DNA of 64,000 bases. Source: Ashinkailepas kermadecensis (taxonomy: Eukaryota > Arthropoda > Thecostraca > Neolepadidae). Position 1 is the stretch's first letter. Each line of letters opens with the position of its first letter. Shown piece after piece: positions 1-13,351 of this stretch. The stretch covers positions 48,501 to 112,500 of the forward strand of contig JAOTOM010004616.1 of NCBI GenBank assembly GCA_034440615.1. Direction: 5' to 3'. The position numbers and the translations under genes were made by a program. The notes below the pieces were generated by a model. The model made no database searches. It saw nothing but the letters and a program-made list of their open reading frames with translations, and had not been told where the DNA came from.

Positions 1-2405
1 TTCTAGATGGGTATAAATCTGTACCGATTTGGAATCTACAAGAGTTCTTTTGAGTCGGATAATCATAGTGATGGTAATGGTGGCAATGATGCCAATGATG
101 TTATTTATAACAAGTAAAAGCTGTAGACTGACACAGACATCATATCAACATGAAACAATTATGTTCATGTTTTGTGGGTGTCTGCCAATCTCCTTCGGCA
201 ATCCCCGAAGAAGACGTTTCCTACAATATGAGTGGGCCCCAATGTAGCATTGTGATATTCATGCAATGATTTTCTTTACCTTAATTTAATTAACGGACAT
301 TTCATTTTTGGTAACTTCGACCTGAATCACTAGCCGTTTTTCTCCACTTTGTCCTCAAAGCTAGGTCATGAGGCCATATTTATAACAATCAAACAGTTCG
401 GTAAAATCGACGTGTATGAAGCTGCACTCGCACATGCTACTTACCAATATGACATACATTTTACAATCGGGTGCCTAGTTATAGAAAGATTAGAAGCTCT
501 TTACCTTCAAAAGACTTAATTCTTTAGTGAATTTTTTTAAAGACAAATGATCTTTATCCTTCGTTTATAAAAAATAAACCTGAAAATGGAGAATAAATAA
601 TCCCAGCCATAGATCGCACCTAGGACAGAACCTTAGGATGAGACCATGGTGTGCTATCCCCTGTCGATATCACCTGGAACGCGGTCGAAGTGTGACATAT
701 CCATAACAGGTATAGAAAGCGGTCAGGAGCCACCTTTAACCTCAGCCGTTTTGCCAGTCGACACGTTGCCGGCACGCCAAGCGTTAGTCACGAGATTGCC
801 AGTTGAAGTCGGATTTCGTCAAGTCAAACGCCAATTTCCTCTCAGCTCCCGTCTGACCCAAACATATGGATTATCATACAATAGGGAGACAGGGACCGAT
901 CGAAGTTGGAAAAAAAATGATGGCTGCCCTTTGGATCGCTCTTGTTTTTTTTTCATCTTCAAGGTCTGCAAGCAGTCTGGTTTTTCTTCCCTCTGGTTTT
1001 CGAAGCTTTTGGCTTCACGATTTACCTACACAAACAAGGTGGAGCCCGGACACCCACGGCTCGCCCTGGACGCCAGGTCCTCCGCTTCGCCTTCATGTTG
1101 CGAGTGGTGTCCGGAGGCCAGGACCTCAAAGTGCTCCTTCCAAATGTACTGTCACGAGTCATGTGTGTATGTCCTCTGCATACCTGTTCGGTAGACCACT
1201 TTCTTTGTCTGCCGGCCGCCGTCTCTCTCCTCCCCTATCGTGCTTGCCAGATACCGGATGAAATATAAACGTCTTGGTAGCTTTTTCCTAACGAAAAATG
1301 TATCTAGCAGATGGGACTCGGCCTCCACTAAGGGACATTATAACATCCACGGCGTTAAAACTATCCTGCTGATGTGTTACATCTGTGCCATTAATATTAT
1401 AAGTCAGCATTTATTCATGAACAAAACTTTATTGTAGGATGCAAAGTCATTTTTGTTAATACATGATAATAATATATATTGATAGCACACATAAATGATT
1501 AATTTCAATAGCACTTAAAACCGTAACTTATAAAATGTGTGCATGCTACGCTTTATGTGCAAGAACAAAACGTTTGCGGTGCAGACTTCAACTTCTATCA
1601 ATAACTATTGTTTGCCTAGCAACGCCCTTAATTGACCTCCCCTACCACTTCACCAAATCTCAACTGCTCCCCGTAGTCCTGCACCAATAACTTCAAGGAA
1701 CAAAGGTGTGTTTATAGAGAGAAATGGTCAATTATGGTTTCCACTGTTCTTGATGTTGCTACTATCAATGCATTACACAGTGGGCCAGATCACCTTCAAA
1801 GTCGCTTTTAATTCGAAGCGCCTGCCAGATGTGAAAATATAGTGTTTTCTGAGATTCTTCTGTGCGCTGAGTTCGATTATGTTGTCTATTTTGGCGTACC
1901 AAGTACTGGTAGCCCGTGAGAATGGGGGGGGGGGGATAATTCATCGCATTAGGGTTGTTTGTGAATTGATACACGGACGGATGTCGATTCCAGCAGCTGC
2001 TCATCGCGGCTATGAATAGGATATTGCTGTACTTATCAAGGCTCGGCTAATACAGTGTATAGTAGTAACAGTACTTTAGTAGAAATGAATTATCCTAACA
2101 TCAATATCATACCTACATTTAGCAGACAATTCGTGCAAGGCCGCATCTATATTTCGCATACATCGTGCAACACTACTCATGTCAACATTAGCATGTATGT
2201 GTGCACACAGGTGTGTATGTGGACATGCAAATCACACATGACCTACATATCTAATTAGTCACGTTACCTGTCAACTGATCCCACCGAAATCGCGAACACT
2301 ATATTAAACTTACATTGTCTGGTGTGTGGTGTGTGTGTGCGTGTGTGACTTAGTCCTCTTCACTACAGTTCGAGTCGACAAGGCTCTCAGCTGAGTACGA
2401 GTGGG
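1..2405. other. non-coding stretch, no gene recognised
   Basis: No open frame here resembles a protein I know. The longest (646-1194, + strand) has no recognisable domain and unremarkable composition. A short G run lies near 1924-1934 and a (GT)n-like tract at 2317-2346. I see no RNA gene. Confidence 0.6.
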
Positions 2406-2412
2406 ACGTCAT

Positions 2413-2570
2413 CAGTGGCATACCGAGGGGGACATAGGGGGAGGTGCCCCTCCTCCTGAGAAGTTATGGGGCCCCAAGAATCCCGCCGGGATTCGGAAAA
2501 AATTGCGCCAGACTCCCAAAAAAATCCTGCTGGGGCCCCCAAAATCGTTCGAGGGCGATCGCCAAACAGT
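2413..2570 (+). mobile_element. hAT-like miniature element, left end only
   Basis: The segment opens with CAGTGGCATACCGAGGGGG and runs into G/C-rich sequence with ggggcccc blocks separated by A-rich stretches. The opening resembles the CAGTGGC/CAGCGGT termini of better-supported elements at 9998 and 49537. I found no matching right end or 8-bp target duplication, so it is probably truncated. Confidence 0.4.
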
Positions 2571-3359
2571 TGGTCAGTTAACGGTCGCGTTTCTCTTCGC
2601 GTCTGTTGACTTCAGTTCGAAGAACTCACGGACAGGACGTCCCCGCCCCGCTGAAGTGAACGGCTCACTCGTTGGCACTTATATATGTCCATCAACGTGC
2701 CATTCAGCCAATCTTCGTGCTTGGGGACATATCGTTCCATGTGCCGTCCAACCTGATTCAATCAGCTCGTGTCTTATGACGTTATGCAGGTATCATTTGC
2801 ACTATTTCAATTTATCACCGGATAGTTGTGATCCTCTTTTACAGTCCAAAAGCCGAATTAAGATATCAACTGTCGTCTTGATAATACCCTCATCCTGTTC
2901 AATATGCCTAAAGAGTTTCTTTCGCCTGAACCAAACACGATATTACTCAGATCAACACGATGGACACTTGTGTAGCGCCGCACAGATAATGCTCTCTATT
3001 CTACCCGTGGCTTCAAATTGACGAAGCTCACCGGTGTGCGTCAGTGACCTGGATACTCCCCATGCGCAGGTCGCGTGACAAGGCTGTCACCGTCACCCGA
3101 CCCGTCCGTCTCATATTGAGCAGAGCCTCGCTCTCCGCTAATTTGACACCCATGTCATGCACCGTGGCGACAGCGGACGGCCGCCGCGGAGGGCTGTCAG
3201 CTGACTGATGTGCCGCGCGGCTCCAGCACATCCAAACTACAACTGAAATTTACGGATTTAGCGCAAAAATGCTCAACTTTGGGCATTGGATCCACGATTT
3301 GAAGGCATTGGGTTATCGCTGTGTGTAAAAATATCCGCGGAACTCGGTGGAACTCACTT

Positions 3360-3583
3360 TATTGTCCTACACTGGTGATCTAGGGAATTACCTACGTTGA
3401 GGAGTAGGAACGGGCCCCTAGCAGGGCCCTCCGGCAGTGCCAGGGACACGTAGCATCTCAAGGATAGGGCGACCGGCCCTGCCACCCCTTTAGCTACGTC
3501 CCAGTTTGTGGCACTAACTGCGAAGATCAGCCGCAAGGAACAAATGATACCCACCCCTCATCAGGCTTCTGGCTGCGCCATGG
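3360..3583 (-). mobile_element. G/C-rich transposon relic
   Basis: The segment has ggccc-rich palindromic stretches and ends in ggcttctggctgcgccatgg. Reversed, this resembles the CAGTGGCGCAGCCAG terminus seen at 9432. No target duplication was found. It could be a decayed miniature inverted-repeat element or just a G/C-rich dispersed repeat. Confidence 0.3.
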
Positions 3584-6500
3584 GATGTTTTGCATGTGCA
3601 TGTATGGGCATCTAGTGCTTTACATCATTACAAATTATTTGTTCCGAGCTAGCAAAAGTAATGGTCCCATATACTGAGCAACGTCAAACTGTTTTGATCT
3701 CGGGAACTATATGAACTACCATATAAATATTGCTACGAGAAAGCGCATGGCGCTTTGGCGTAATTGTATAATTTATTTATGTGCTGCGCTCTCTTAGTTT
3801 TAGTGTAACTCCGCAAATATAAATTTTAGTTTCTCCGGCAGCTCTCGAGTCGTGTTCGCCTCAGTTCGGGGCTGTGCTCTGCGCTCCATTCCTCGCTGGC
3901 TCCGTCCTCCTGAGCAGCTGGTAATGTGGTGTGGCATTCTGTGCAGAGGCTACATTACGATGTGACCTGTGCGTGATAACTGTCCTTGTAAGATTGGCTG
4001 GGTACTGCAGCCAAGAAATGGCTTGCTGTGCGTGATGGAATGTAACCTTTTCATACTATACCTGCCATCACACCGAGTAATGACGCTTCCCGAGGCATTG
4101 GCGATGTCACCAGAAAGAGAGAAAGCTGATTTAACCATAAAATGTGGTTGTCATATCCATACATAAATTGGGGTGACATATGCCACGAATCATGGCTAGC
4201 AGTTTATGGCAGTGGTGTCACCATATTCTCACCCAGGGCTGTGGTGCTGAGCTTAAATTGACTTAAATTAAATAAAACTTAAATCAAACTCATAACCATT
4301 TCTGCTCATCTAACAACCTTGCATATCAAACTTATATCAATGCGTCTACGATTTTCGCGAGTTGGGCATAACTCAGCTGGCCAAATCCAACGAAGCTCAC
4401 ACGTTTGGGGAAGGGTCTGCAGGGTAAATAATTTGCGGAGACTAAATTTCTTCCTCCCACTGGCGATTCGCTGGTTCATGGGATCCAAAACGTCAAACTA
4501 CGCAAAGCTAATGAAATGCAGCAAATTCACACAAACTGATTCGCACGGGCGCACCTCCTCGGATCATCGGGTGACTCGTAGGGTACATACGACACCCGGT
4601 GCTTAGGAGCATAAGTGTCGGAACAGCAAAAAAAAACACTCAGCCATGGAGAGGTGACAAATACCGACCAGCACGGGGCCCAGACACAATCATTACTGCG
4701 ATGTACAAATGATATCGGCCTGACACCTTAATAATATTACGCTTCATTGGTCCTCACAACTTTGGTGGGGGGGGGGGGCACATGTCTCACCTTTTCATTT
4801 TTCTAGGCCTGTCTATGATTGGGAAGTCCAAAGTTGTTCGGGGAGAAGAGGGACGATGGATTTCCCAGGTATGTTCTTCACAGTTAACAACATAAAATCC
4901 TGGCTTGCTTAGCACAGCCTCTCTCGCGCCCAACAAACAGTTCTCGAATCCTCTACATAAAAGACGATTTATGACAGTGGCGTTAGCAAAGAACTGCTAA
5001 AGTAGTCGATGCTATCCCATCTCTGTTTCTGTACCCAGATACGTCCACAGAGTAGCCTTTCCCTGCTCTTACTTCGTCCCTCCCGACTGTTCCGTGTATT
5101 CATCAATATACAGTTTGCAGTTCAGTGCACGGGCGGAGACCCCAGGAGTGGGTGGGGATGTTGGAAATCAATGCTGTGTGCTGGGCCCGTGATCTCCGTT
5201 TCTGGGTGAGAAAACATGAAGCTGAAAACATACAGCTTTCCAAAAATTAGAATCTGGCCATGCAGTGTTGCAAATTATGGAGTTTTTAATTCGATCGGGC
5301 GATCCAGAGGGCCCGCTTCTAAAGATGACCCTTGAGTTGAAAGATATCTCCATCTATAGCTTAGTGAACAGCTTATACGTCACACGCCGGTGATGGATAA
5401 TACATGAGGGCGTAGTGGGCCTAGGCAGACCTGTTTCATAGCATGCTTGAAGGTCATGTTAACCAATGGTATGACATATCACGATTATGCATACCGTCAT
5501 CTTTTTGGGGGATGGGGATCTATTTTAATCATTTAGTGTATATGTATTTTCTTTTCATTACTTTCAGGAGTATTTTATGGCCATTCGGAAGTCGTGGGAA
5601 TTGACAGACAAAAATTCGAAGCAACAGATTTAGGAAGTCTGCGTTTTTTCCTCGCATAATTGACTGCGGATCGAACGGTGTGATGTTTTACTTCCTGAAC
5701 GGGAATGCAATCGCCAGGGGTCGGTAGAAACGAAACAAAGTCTGCGAACACATGTCAGCTGCTGCAAAACTTGCACACTTTGCAATACGACGCATACTGA
5801 CTAATTTTGTGAGGGTTGGAATTTTCCGTTCTCCTTCTTAACGAATCAGTATCTGTTTGGAAGAGCTAGAAAACACAGAAGGAATTAGCTGGCAAGCGAA
5901 AGCGCTAATACGACGAACTTCCAAACTAACAGAGGACTTCTGAGAGGTGCTGGTCATGCAATGCGCAAGCTGAATGCAGCATCATACTAGGACATGTTCG
6001 TACAATGTTCAAGAAGGATAAGCATGACATAGAAAACGAAGAAGCACTAACAATATGGTCGTACAATACATTTACAAAGATAGGAACACTAATCTTGAAG
6101 GGCGGCTGAGGGTTTTAGGAAATACTGCTGTTTGATGATTTATAGCACTTCTTCAATTCGTTATAGGTTACATGAGGCGAACTATTTTTTTAAATGCTAA
6201 TTTTCGTGCATTCTGGAGTCATTTTTATAACTGATGTGCACGTTTGATGGGGAGCATACCACACCTAGAAATTACCAACATAGTTGATATAGTTTATAAA
6301 CATGAGTTATATAGGTACTTCTTCGAAATTTTCCAAGGATGCCTTATCGTCACTTTTCACAAACAATTTCGTCCGACGCGTTTCGCTTTGTACGTCAATA
6401 ACCAACAATATTTGTAATCGATTTTTTACGGCCAGGCCCATTTTTCTAACGTCAACTAAGAATGACATCCAAATGATTCTTGGCTTTGGAATATTTTTAA

Positions 6501-6719
6501 ATAACTGGTGAGGGGCGAATGACCCATCCCTCTCTCTGTTCCATTGCACATACATGTTAACACGCGAATGACCCTCCACTCTCTCCGGAACTGCGAGTTA
6601 GGCTTCCCACCATTACAATGACTAAAGCTAGAGATGTGAAGCTTAGCATAACCTAAGACGAGCTACTCAGTGATGTTGCACTGATAGTTAGAAGCCCAGG
6701 TGAGCATAGATTAGGCTAT
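3584..6719. other. non-coding stretch, no gene recognised
   Basis: Mixed AT-rich sequence with no recognisable coding region. A run of 13 G at 4765-4777 marks another possible repeat end. Short open frames on both strands show no conserved motif. Confidence 0.55.
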
Positions 6720-6734
6720 ACGGTGTCACAGAAA

Positions 6735-6860
6735 CGTGCGCCCAGCCGATCCCGGGCCCAGGCTGGGATCGGCTGCAGCCGATCCCGTGCCCGCACCAAG
6801 CGGGAACCACGGCTGCACCGAGCAGGCACCATGGCTGCACCAAGCAGGCACCACCGCGAA
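6735..6860. repeat. GC-rich inverted and direct repeats
   Basis: The motif gccgatcccg occurs in both orientations around 6745-6795, forming a hairpin. It is followed by two near-copies of a block reading ggctgcaccaagcaggcacc at about 6812-6852. No protein or RNA family is recognised. Confidence 0.5.
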
Positions 6861-6959
6861 GCGGAGCGGACGTGCATGACGAAGGTGGCCTGTCGTGTGT
6901 ATTCACCAATGTTGTGCCATAACTGTGTTGGAAATATACGAGTGAATATGACCCGAAAA

Positions 6960-7032
6960 GGAGACAAGATAGCCCATGGGTAGAGCGCTGGTTTTTCAAC
7001 CCAAAGGCTGGGGATGGGTGGGTGCGTCGTGA
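6960..7032 (+). other. tRNA-like relic (possible SINE head)
   Basis: The stretch GATAGCCCATGGGTAGAGCG resembles a tRNA D-arm (A box). It is followed by an anticodon-arm-like hairpin, then a poor B box without the usual GGTTCGA. It reads as a decayed tRNA-derived head rather than a functional tRNA, since acceptor pairing is not evident. Confidence 0.3.
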
Positions 7033-8384
7033 AAGCTCGAATAAAAAACGGCAAGAAATTGTAACGAGTGTTTTGAATAGTTACGTGTCGTTTTCTAAAT
7101 CGATGTTACTTGGCTCGCACGTCAAGATATCGATTATATATAATTTCAGTTATAAAGATGATGCAGGACGAACGTGCAAATTACCTGGATCACAGCGAGC
7201 TCATTTAAGTCATCTATATAAGAATACATATAGACTTAAAATGTAATACTGGAGGACATAGGTGGAGAGCTCTCGAGATTCCAGGAGGGGGGGGGGGGGG
7301 GCAGCAGCAAGATTTGCCCTCCCACAGGCAACAAATCCAACTTAGAATGAAAAAGACATCGGTTCGGACGTTGTCTCAGCCCCTCCTCTTGAATGTTGCA
7401 TTTAGGTTGATTCTTCTTGTAGAGCAAAATTTTCCGCAGATGGTTCAATGAGGGTTCAACGAACCCAGGGATGGTCCTGACACTCTTCCTCGGAATGCCA
7501 ACCTCTACTGGAGGGCTACGCGCCCTGGTTAAATTTCAGTGTCCAATGATGTTGGAATCACGGATCGGCTGTGGCCAGCTCCCGCTCTTGGCCACCAGGT
7601 GTGATGTGTGACGCCATGTGCAAAACGTAAATTTAATTGTTTACTTCAACAACTGACATAAGTTATTATTTTTCCAATGCCTCATTGTAATATATGAAAA
7701 CTGTCCCCGCATACGTGACAATGTAAACCCGAAAATAAAATGGAATTTCTGCATATTTTTCTGGGTTGCATCTCAAGCAGGTTTTTGGGATCGCCTTTGC
7801 TATCCTCCAACCCAAATTAAAATGTTATGTCAGAGCCACTGTGTGCACGCACTATTTTACCGCAATCCACCCTTAATAAACATTCCCCGGGCTGTCGCAC
7901 CGTGTTTAAAACTATCTAGCGTACATGCGTAAGCTTGTCTACGACTATTATCCTGCTACGTGAAAGCCGAAACATCGAGCATTATGATCGGAATATAACC
8001 CTATGTGTAGTGCCATGTTACTGGATTATGTCAATTTTTTTGTGGAACCACACACGTAAGTTCCGACACTATAACTACAAGACAAAATTAAAACAGGAAA
8101 TATCTGAACTTCAGCTCCAATTTCCGACCACAAAATGAAATGATACTATACGAAAATAGCCCAGAGCTTTTCACTTTATCGCATAAAGTGTAGCCAGACA
8201 TAAAGCGTGGCTGCATTCTGCAGAATTTCACCACTGCTGAGCTGATTAATCCGAGGTGCTTTAGATGTACGCAAATATAATCGCCCATGAGTAATACATG
8301 AGTAATTTTTTCCTTGAGGGTTCGGAAAGGTGGTCTAGTCTGGTGGTCGCTCACCTATAAAACCAGTTACTTACAGTTACAGCC
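7033..8384. other. non-coding stretch, no gene recognised
   Basis: No coding similarity is recognised. A long G run lies near 7286-7301. Otherwise this is unremarkable AT-rich sequence. Confidence 0.5.
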
Positions 8385-9432
8385 GTGACACGTTTTTTTC
8401 GGGGCACAACTGCCTTTCGGGGACATTGACCCGATTTTTAAGGCCGCAGAGTGACATTCCAGGTAAGAATTGAGTTTTTTTCGGGGAGGGGTAGCTGCAA
8501 ATTTTGTGGCTCGGCGCGATTTGCAGGGCCTCCAGTGTTATTTTTAATGTCTGCAACGCGACTTTTTTTGTCCAAGTGTTATCCTTTGGGCCCCGACGTC
8601 ATTTGCTTGAATCCCTAGCGGGAGTTTTAGCGGCCTCGGCACTTTTGTGAGGTCCAACAAGTTTTGGGGTCTTTTAGCGTCATTGTTGGGGCCCCAGGGT
8701 GATCATCCATGTCCGGAATGTTTTTCGTTGCCCATACATTTGCTTTGGTCACGATGGGACTCTTGGGGCCCGGTACGACCTGTCGTGTCCCTTGCGTTAT
8801 TTTCAGTGTTCTGGCATGCCTTTTTGATACCCCAGATTCAGAGTAATCTTCAGGGGCTCCGGCTCTTTTGGGACCCAATCATGATATTCAAGTACCCCGA
8901 CACGATTTTTTGGCGACAGATGCGAATTTTTCAAGCACCGAACGTAATATTACGGCATGAAGGGGGCGACTTTCCCGTGTCCCCCCCCAAACACGGTGTC
9001 GATCTCCTGGTTACAAGAGGTATCCTCGGTAGTCCCTCGGCGTGCTTACATCCCCAATGAATGGTAGTGCTGGACTTCAGGCGTGGGTGGGTGGAAATTG
9101 GTTGGATTCAAAGAGGATGCAAATGGACGACCGTTTTTCTCCTCATATATACTTTTTTAAACTCTTTGCAAGATGTGCTGGACTTAAAATTGTGCAACCC
9201 AGAGCATCGTTGGGTGCGAGTATTTACCTTCGAATGGTTTGGTGACCTGACTACATGGCAAGCTTAGTCCATACCCAGGTGCCTGCACTTTTGAACTTTT
9301 GAACAATAAATTTGTGGATTCTCACCGCGTAAAACCAAAAATGTTCGGCCCTCCAAGCGCGACAAAGGCGTTTTCTATGTCATTCCATTTTTACGTCGGC
9401 GCCCAATTTAGAAGATCCTGGCTGCGCCACTG
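8385..9432. mobile_element. hAT-like element relic with internal degenerate repeats
   Basis: The right edge at 9432 reads, on the reverse strand, CAGTGGCGCAGCCAGGA, similar to the terminal CAGTGGC sequences of other elements here. The body (about 8400-8950) is a degenerate series of roughly 30-60 bp blocks with ggggcc/ccccgg followed by a cgattttt-like run. The same texture appears inside the 49537-50255 element. The left end was not located, so the start is approximate. Confidence 0.4.
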
Positions 9433-9928
9433 AACATATATACCATTGTATTCCAACATATGTTGTGGCATTACGCGGAGTAGACAATCTCGCAATGGTT
9501 ACCAGTCCGTGGGTGAGAAAAGCGAATGTTCTAAAGGCATTGAAAGACGAGCTGATAACTGTCCTCCTAACTGTCATCCGCATTGCGTAATCTTCTTGTA
9601 CCCAGAAGGTACAGCAGTACGATACTGAACTACAAAGATGCTTATCCAATTGGTGTGTTGGGTCGATATATAGGCCTCAAAATGCGCGAATGTTCTGAGC
9701 GTTGATTTGAGTTATATGTCATAACTAAGAGTATGCTCAGGTAAGTTGGAATGGTAATGGCCGGCACGCCTGTTCCGAAATATATTGTGGTCAGCCTTGG
9801 AAATGTTTCGACTGGAGTCGTGAGAAGACTCACGATCCCATCCCAACCTTTTTCAAGGATCACAATATCCGTTTGAGTAGTCGCAGTGATACGGCGTACA
9901 GGTCATAACTATTTCAACATATTACAAT

Positions 9929-10613
9929 CACTGGCGGATCTAGCCCACCGGTTTGGGGGGAGGAAACTTTCGGTTTTCGGCGTCAGCCCCCCCTCCCCAG
10001 TGGCGTACCTAGGAATTGCATCAGGGGAGGGGTCGAACGGATTTGGAGGGTGCCCATTCTCCCACTATTTTTTGTTAAAAGCACCTGATTTCGACCACTA
10101 TTTGGCAACCATGTTACCATGTTACCATGACCATGTTAAAAGAATAATAACTAAAATTAAAATTACATAATAATTCACAAAATAATTTCCTGTCTAGGAG
10201 CCCCAGCCTACCTCCACTGTTTCTATGTTACCGGATTTTTGTTCTTGTTTATCAAAACGTTCACGTTCACGTTCAACGTCTTGTACCACGTCAACGTTCG
10301 TGTGCACGTGTACACTGGCGGATCCGATTTTTCCAACTCTTGCTGTAAGCAGAACTTGAGCAGCATGGAACCCTGGATGTGTGTCAAAATCTACTATACT
10401 ACCATACTGGCTTCCAAACAATTATTTTTTTAAAATCCTTCAAAATTGGAGATTCTTTCATCCAGACGCTATTTTTTAACATCGGCAAAGGTTACTGCAT
10501 TTTAATTTAGTTGACTTCTGTTGGTTTCGGGGGGACCAAAATACACTATTGCCCCCCTTTTAAGCGCTTCGGGGGGTCATGACCGGAATGGCTCCTCCCT
10601 GGATCCGCCAATG
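9929..10613 (+). mobile_element. non-autonomous inverted-repeat element with 8-bp TSD
   Basis: The element starts CACTGGCGGATCTAG and ends, read on the reverse strand, CATTGGCGGATCCAG, giving imperfect terminal inverted repeats of about 12-15 bp. It is flanked on both sides by ATTACAAT (9921-9928 and 10614-10621), an exact 8-bp target duplication. An 8-bp duplication is typical of hAT elements, although the CACTGG terminus is not a perfect fit to the hAT consensus. No transposase is encoded. It contains a second terminus at 9998 and an internal copy of its own end at about 10315, so it is composite. Confidence 0.75.
9998..10135 (+). mobile_element. nested left end of the 49537-type hAT-like element
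   Basis: CAGTGGCGTACCTAGGAATT at 9998 aligns with the left end of the element at 49537 (CAGCGGTGCACCTAGCATTT). Similarity continues for about 100 bp through a G-rich block and a tract resembling cacctgatttcgac. The matching right end is missing, so this is a truncated copy inside the 9929-10613 element. Confidence 0.45.
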
Positions 10614-10664
10614 ATTACAATGCCACCGTACATGCGGAAATTTGCTGCTCCGTTCTGGGCTTGA

Positions 10665-10745
10665 TCGCTTAACACGCGCCCTGGAGGGCCTCTGAAAATT
10701 ACGCGCACTGGAGAGGGGGGCGGATTCCGCCCCCCCCTAAGATCT
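10665..10745 (-). repeat. dispersed G-rich/C-rich hairpin repeat, copy 1
   Basis: A near-perfect hairpin (six G, cggat, then tccg, six C) is flanked by a block reading, on the reverse strand, ccagtgcgcgtaattttcag and then aggccctccag. The same order recurs at 11480, 15300, 37150 and 48290. It behaves as a dispersed repeat family of unknown class. Confidence 0.5.
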
Positions 10746-11479
10746 CGGCTCCTATTCAAGCTGGAGGCACGAAGCTCGCAGGGTGGATGGGTACGGTAGT
10801 GAACTATATTGTGTGCAATTTCCATGCCTTCGGTCAATATCTTCAAGGTCCAATCAGGTCACATTTGTCAAAATTTGTGTTTAAATGCTCCGAAATATTA
10901 CGAATGATGCAATACAGATTCTAGAACCGACATTTGACCTCAGGTCACCTATATAGCAGCACTTTATCAGGTCAGTTACCTGTTCCAGTTACCGGAACCT
11001 GGCCGCCCGCCCGACTGCTCCGCCGGGCATCTCGGCGCGATCGGCTTCGCGAAGAAAGGAGTGAAGTACATGAATAAAGTATGGAAACGCAATGACAAAC
11101 AGTACAAACGACATTTATGGCAACATTTAGTGCATTTATGGCAACATTCCAGTTGATCAAGTTTGGTTCCATTAACCTGTCATGAACTTGACCTGACTTG
11201 ACCTCGGCGACCTAACATGGTCTTGAAGCTATATAGTATATCAATATACATCAAACAAGTCGTTAGTGTTCCCAAGAACACTTCCCCTTTGCAAATCTAT
11301 GGGAAGCGCATCAGCGCCGATTTTTGTGGTCCAGCGCTGGGAATTTTTTTTACTTTAGCGCCCCTAACTTGAAAACTTTTCGCCCGATTTCCACTTTTCT
11401 TTTTCTTCCATTTTCTTAAACGACGCGCCGGTCATTTCTAAGCAGGTACGCAGAAAATCACGTATATCGACCGGTAAAA

Positions 11480-11575
11480 TCTGCATTTATGTACGAGAAA
11501 CCAGACGGGTGGGCGGATTTCCCCCCCCCCCCCTCCAGTGCGCGTGTTAACGCCGTGCTGGTCAATGGCATGCCT
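11480..11575 (+). repeat. dispersed G-rich/C-rich hairpin repeat, copy 2
   Basis: The segment contains gggtgggcggatttcc followed by a run of C, then ctccagtgcgcgtgttaacg. This is the same order of blocks as the copies at 10665 and 48290. Confidence 0.45.
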
Positions 11576-11755
11576 GCAGTTAGCCCGGTACTACCGACAG
11601 CCACCACGCCACGGAACATGGCACCCTCCGACCGCCGAACCGGCGCGAGGGGATCAGGTGTCAGACCGGAGAGGAGGTCTGACAGGTGATCGTTCTTTCG
11701 AGATATGGCACTGGGCAGCCCTCCAGGGTACGACTAGGGTACGACTATTACCAGG

Positions 11756-12330
11756 GTACGACTAGCCGGCATATTTCGGTCGAAAAATGCAAGTATGCGT
11801 GAGAATCACAATGTAATGAACATTTTAAGCTAGCCATGAAATCTGATACAAACAGGTCTGAGCGGTGTGTTCGTGCTATGCATCCGCCGCTGCGCCGCAT
11901 ATCAGCTTCCCACGGGACGACAGCCGGTTCCCGAGTTCTGGAAAGCTAACAATGCGCGCACACCACACGCGTATTCAATGACACATCCTGCCATCTAGTG
12001 AGAAATCCGTCCACTTTCGCGCCACAGACGCTGCGTTTTCTCCGTCCCTTCCCCAGACAGCTGATCAATGGCGTTACCAGGGTACGACTAGCCGGCATAT
12101 TCCAGTCGAAAAATGCAAGTATTACGTTAGAATCGCAATGTAATGAACATTTTAAGCTAGCCATGAAATCTGATACAAACCGGTCTGAGCAGTGTGTTCG
12201 TGCTATGCATCCGCCACTGCGCCGCATATCAGCTTCCCACGGGACGACAGCCGGTTCCCGAGGTCTGGAAAACTAACAATGTGCGCCCACCACACGCATA
12301 TTCAATGACACATCCTGCGATCTAGTGATA
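11756..12330 (+). repeat. direct duplication, 326-bp period
   Basis: The block starting gtacgactagccggcat at 11756 recurs at 12082. Both copies continue through gcatccgcc, atcagcttcccacggg and ttcaatgacacatcctg with few differences. Open frames inside are not recognised. Confidence 0.8.
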
Positions 12331-12464
12331 AATATTGTGATCTATATTTCAACGTTCAATCGCATGACATTCATTCAATATCCGTTGTTATAAGACCTAG
12401 ACCGTGCTGCTACCTAGCGATAGCTATCTGAAGTGATGCTTCTAGAAAATAGTGGAGTTCTTGA

Positions 12465-12660
12465 ATCTGTGGAGGTTGCGAGCTGTGGAGGTTATGAACG
12501 CTTCGCAGTTGTGGAGGTTATGAACGCTTCGGACTTGTGGAGGTTGTGAGCTGTGGAGGTTATGAGCGCTTCGCAGTTGTGGAGGTTACGAGCTGTGGAG
12601 GTTACGACCGCTTGGAGTTGTGGAGGTTATGACCTGTGGAGGTTATGAACTGTCCAGGGG
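12465..12660 (+). repeat. minisatellite with tgtggaggtta core
   Basis: The core tgtggaggttatga occurs about ten times with variable spacers (gcttcgcagt, gagc). Copies are imperfect. It is not coding. Confidence 0.75.
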
Positions 12661-13276
12661 GAGATGTATCATAACCTTGATACGCTGTCAAACAGGGCGC
12701 CTGTGGGCCAGATAAGCCTAGGATGCTTTTTGGGTTTGAAAGGGCCCCGGAGAGATAAACGGCACCCTAAGAGCTGAAAAGGACTAGTGAGGGCCCATCT
12801 CTGTTCTGGAATTCCTCCGAGATAAGAGTGGTTATTGGAGTTTATGGGCGCATGGACTACGTCGGTCACGCAGCGCCCACCCGAGATGAGAGCTAATATC
12901 CAGCTAAATAAGCAACAATTCACTGTTCACACGAAGCATCTACCGTGTATCTTGAAACTAACAATCCTCGCTGGCCATGTGCCAACAATTCGTTCGTCTT
13001 CTGGTCACGTAGGGTGCATTACTAGGGTCCGTTTGAAGTTGTGGAGTCGGAAGTCTTCCTCGACTGCGGGGAACGATCTGCACAGGAATGTGAATGTGCG
13101 GGACGCGTTCGCCGCATACAGCACGGTGGCGCCGCCGTTGAATCTAGCGAGGTGGTGTAGTCAGACTTCAGCCAACAAGCTGAGAAATGCGAAGTAAAGA
13201 ACAGAACTTTTCTGCTAGTGCTGATCATTTGGTACCGCAAAACCATTCATAGTGTGTGCACTCGGTCTAGTAACGC

Positions 13277-13279
<3 letters not shown>

Positions 13280-13349
<70 letters not shown>
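13280..13349. repeat. (TA)n microsatellite
   Basis: An uninterrupted TA dinucleotide tract of about 70 bp. Confidence 0.98.

Positions 13350-13351
<2 letters not shown>

Noticed and set aside
646..1194. 182-codon open frame
   Set aside because: No recognisable domain, overlapping frames of similar length, and no splice or promoter context.
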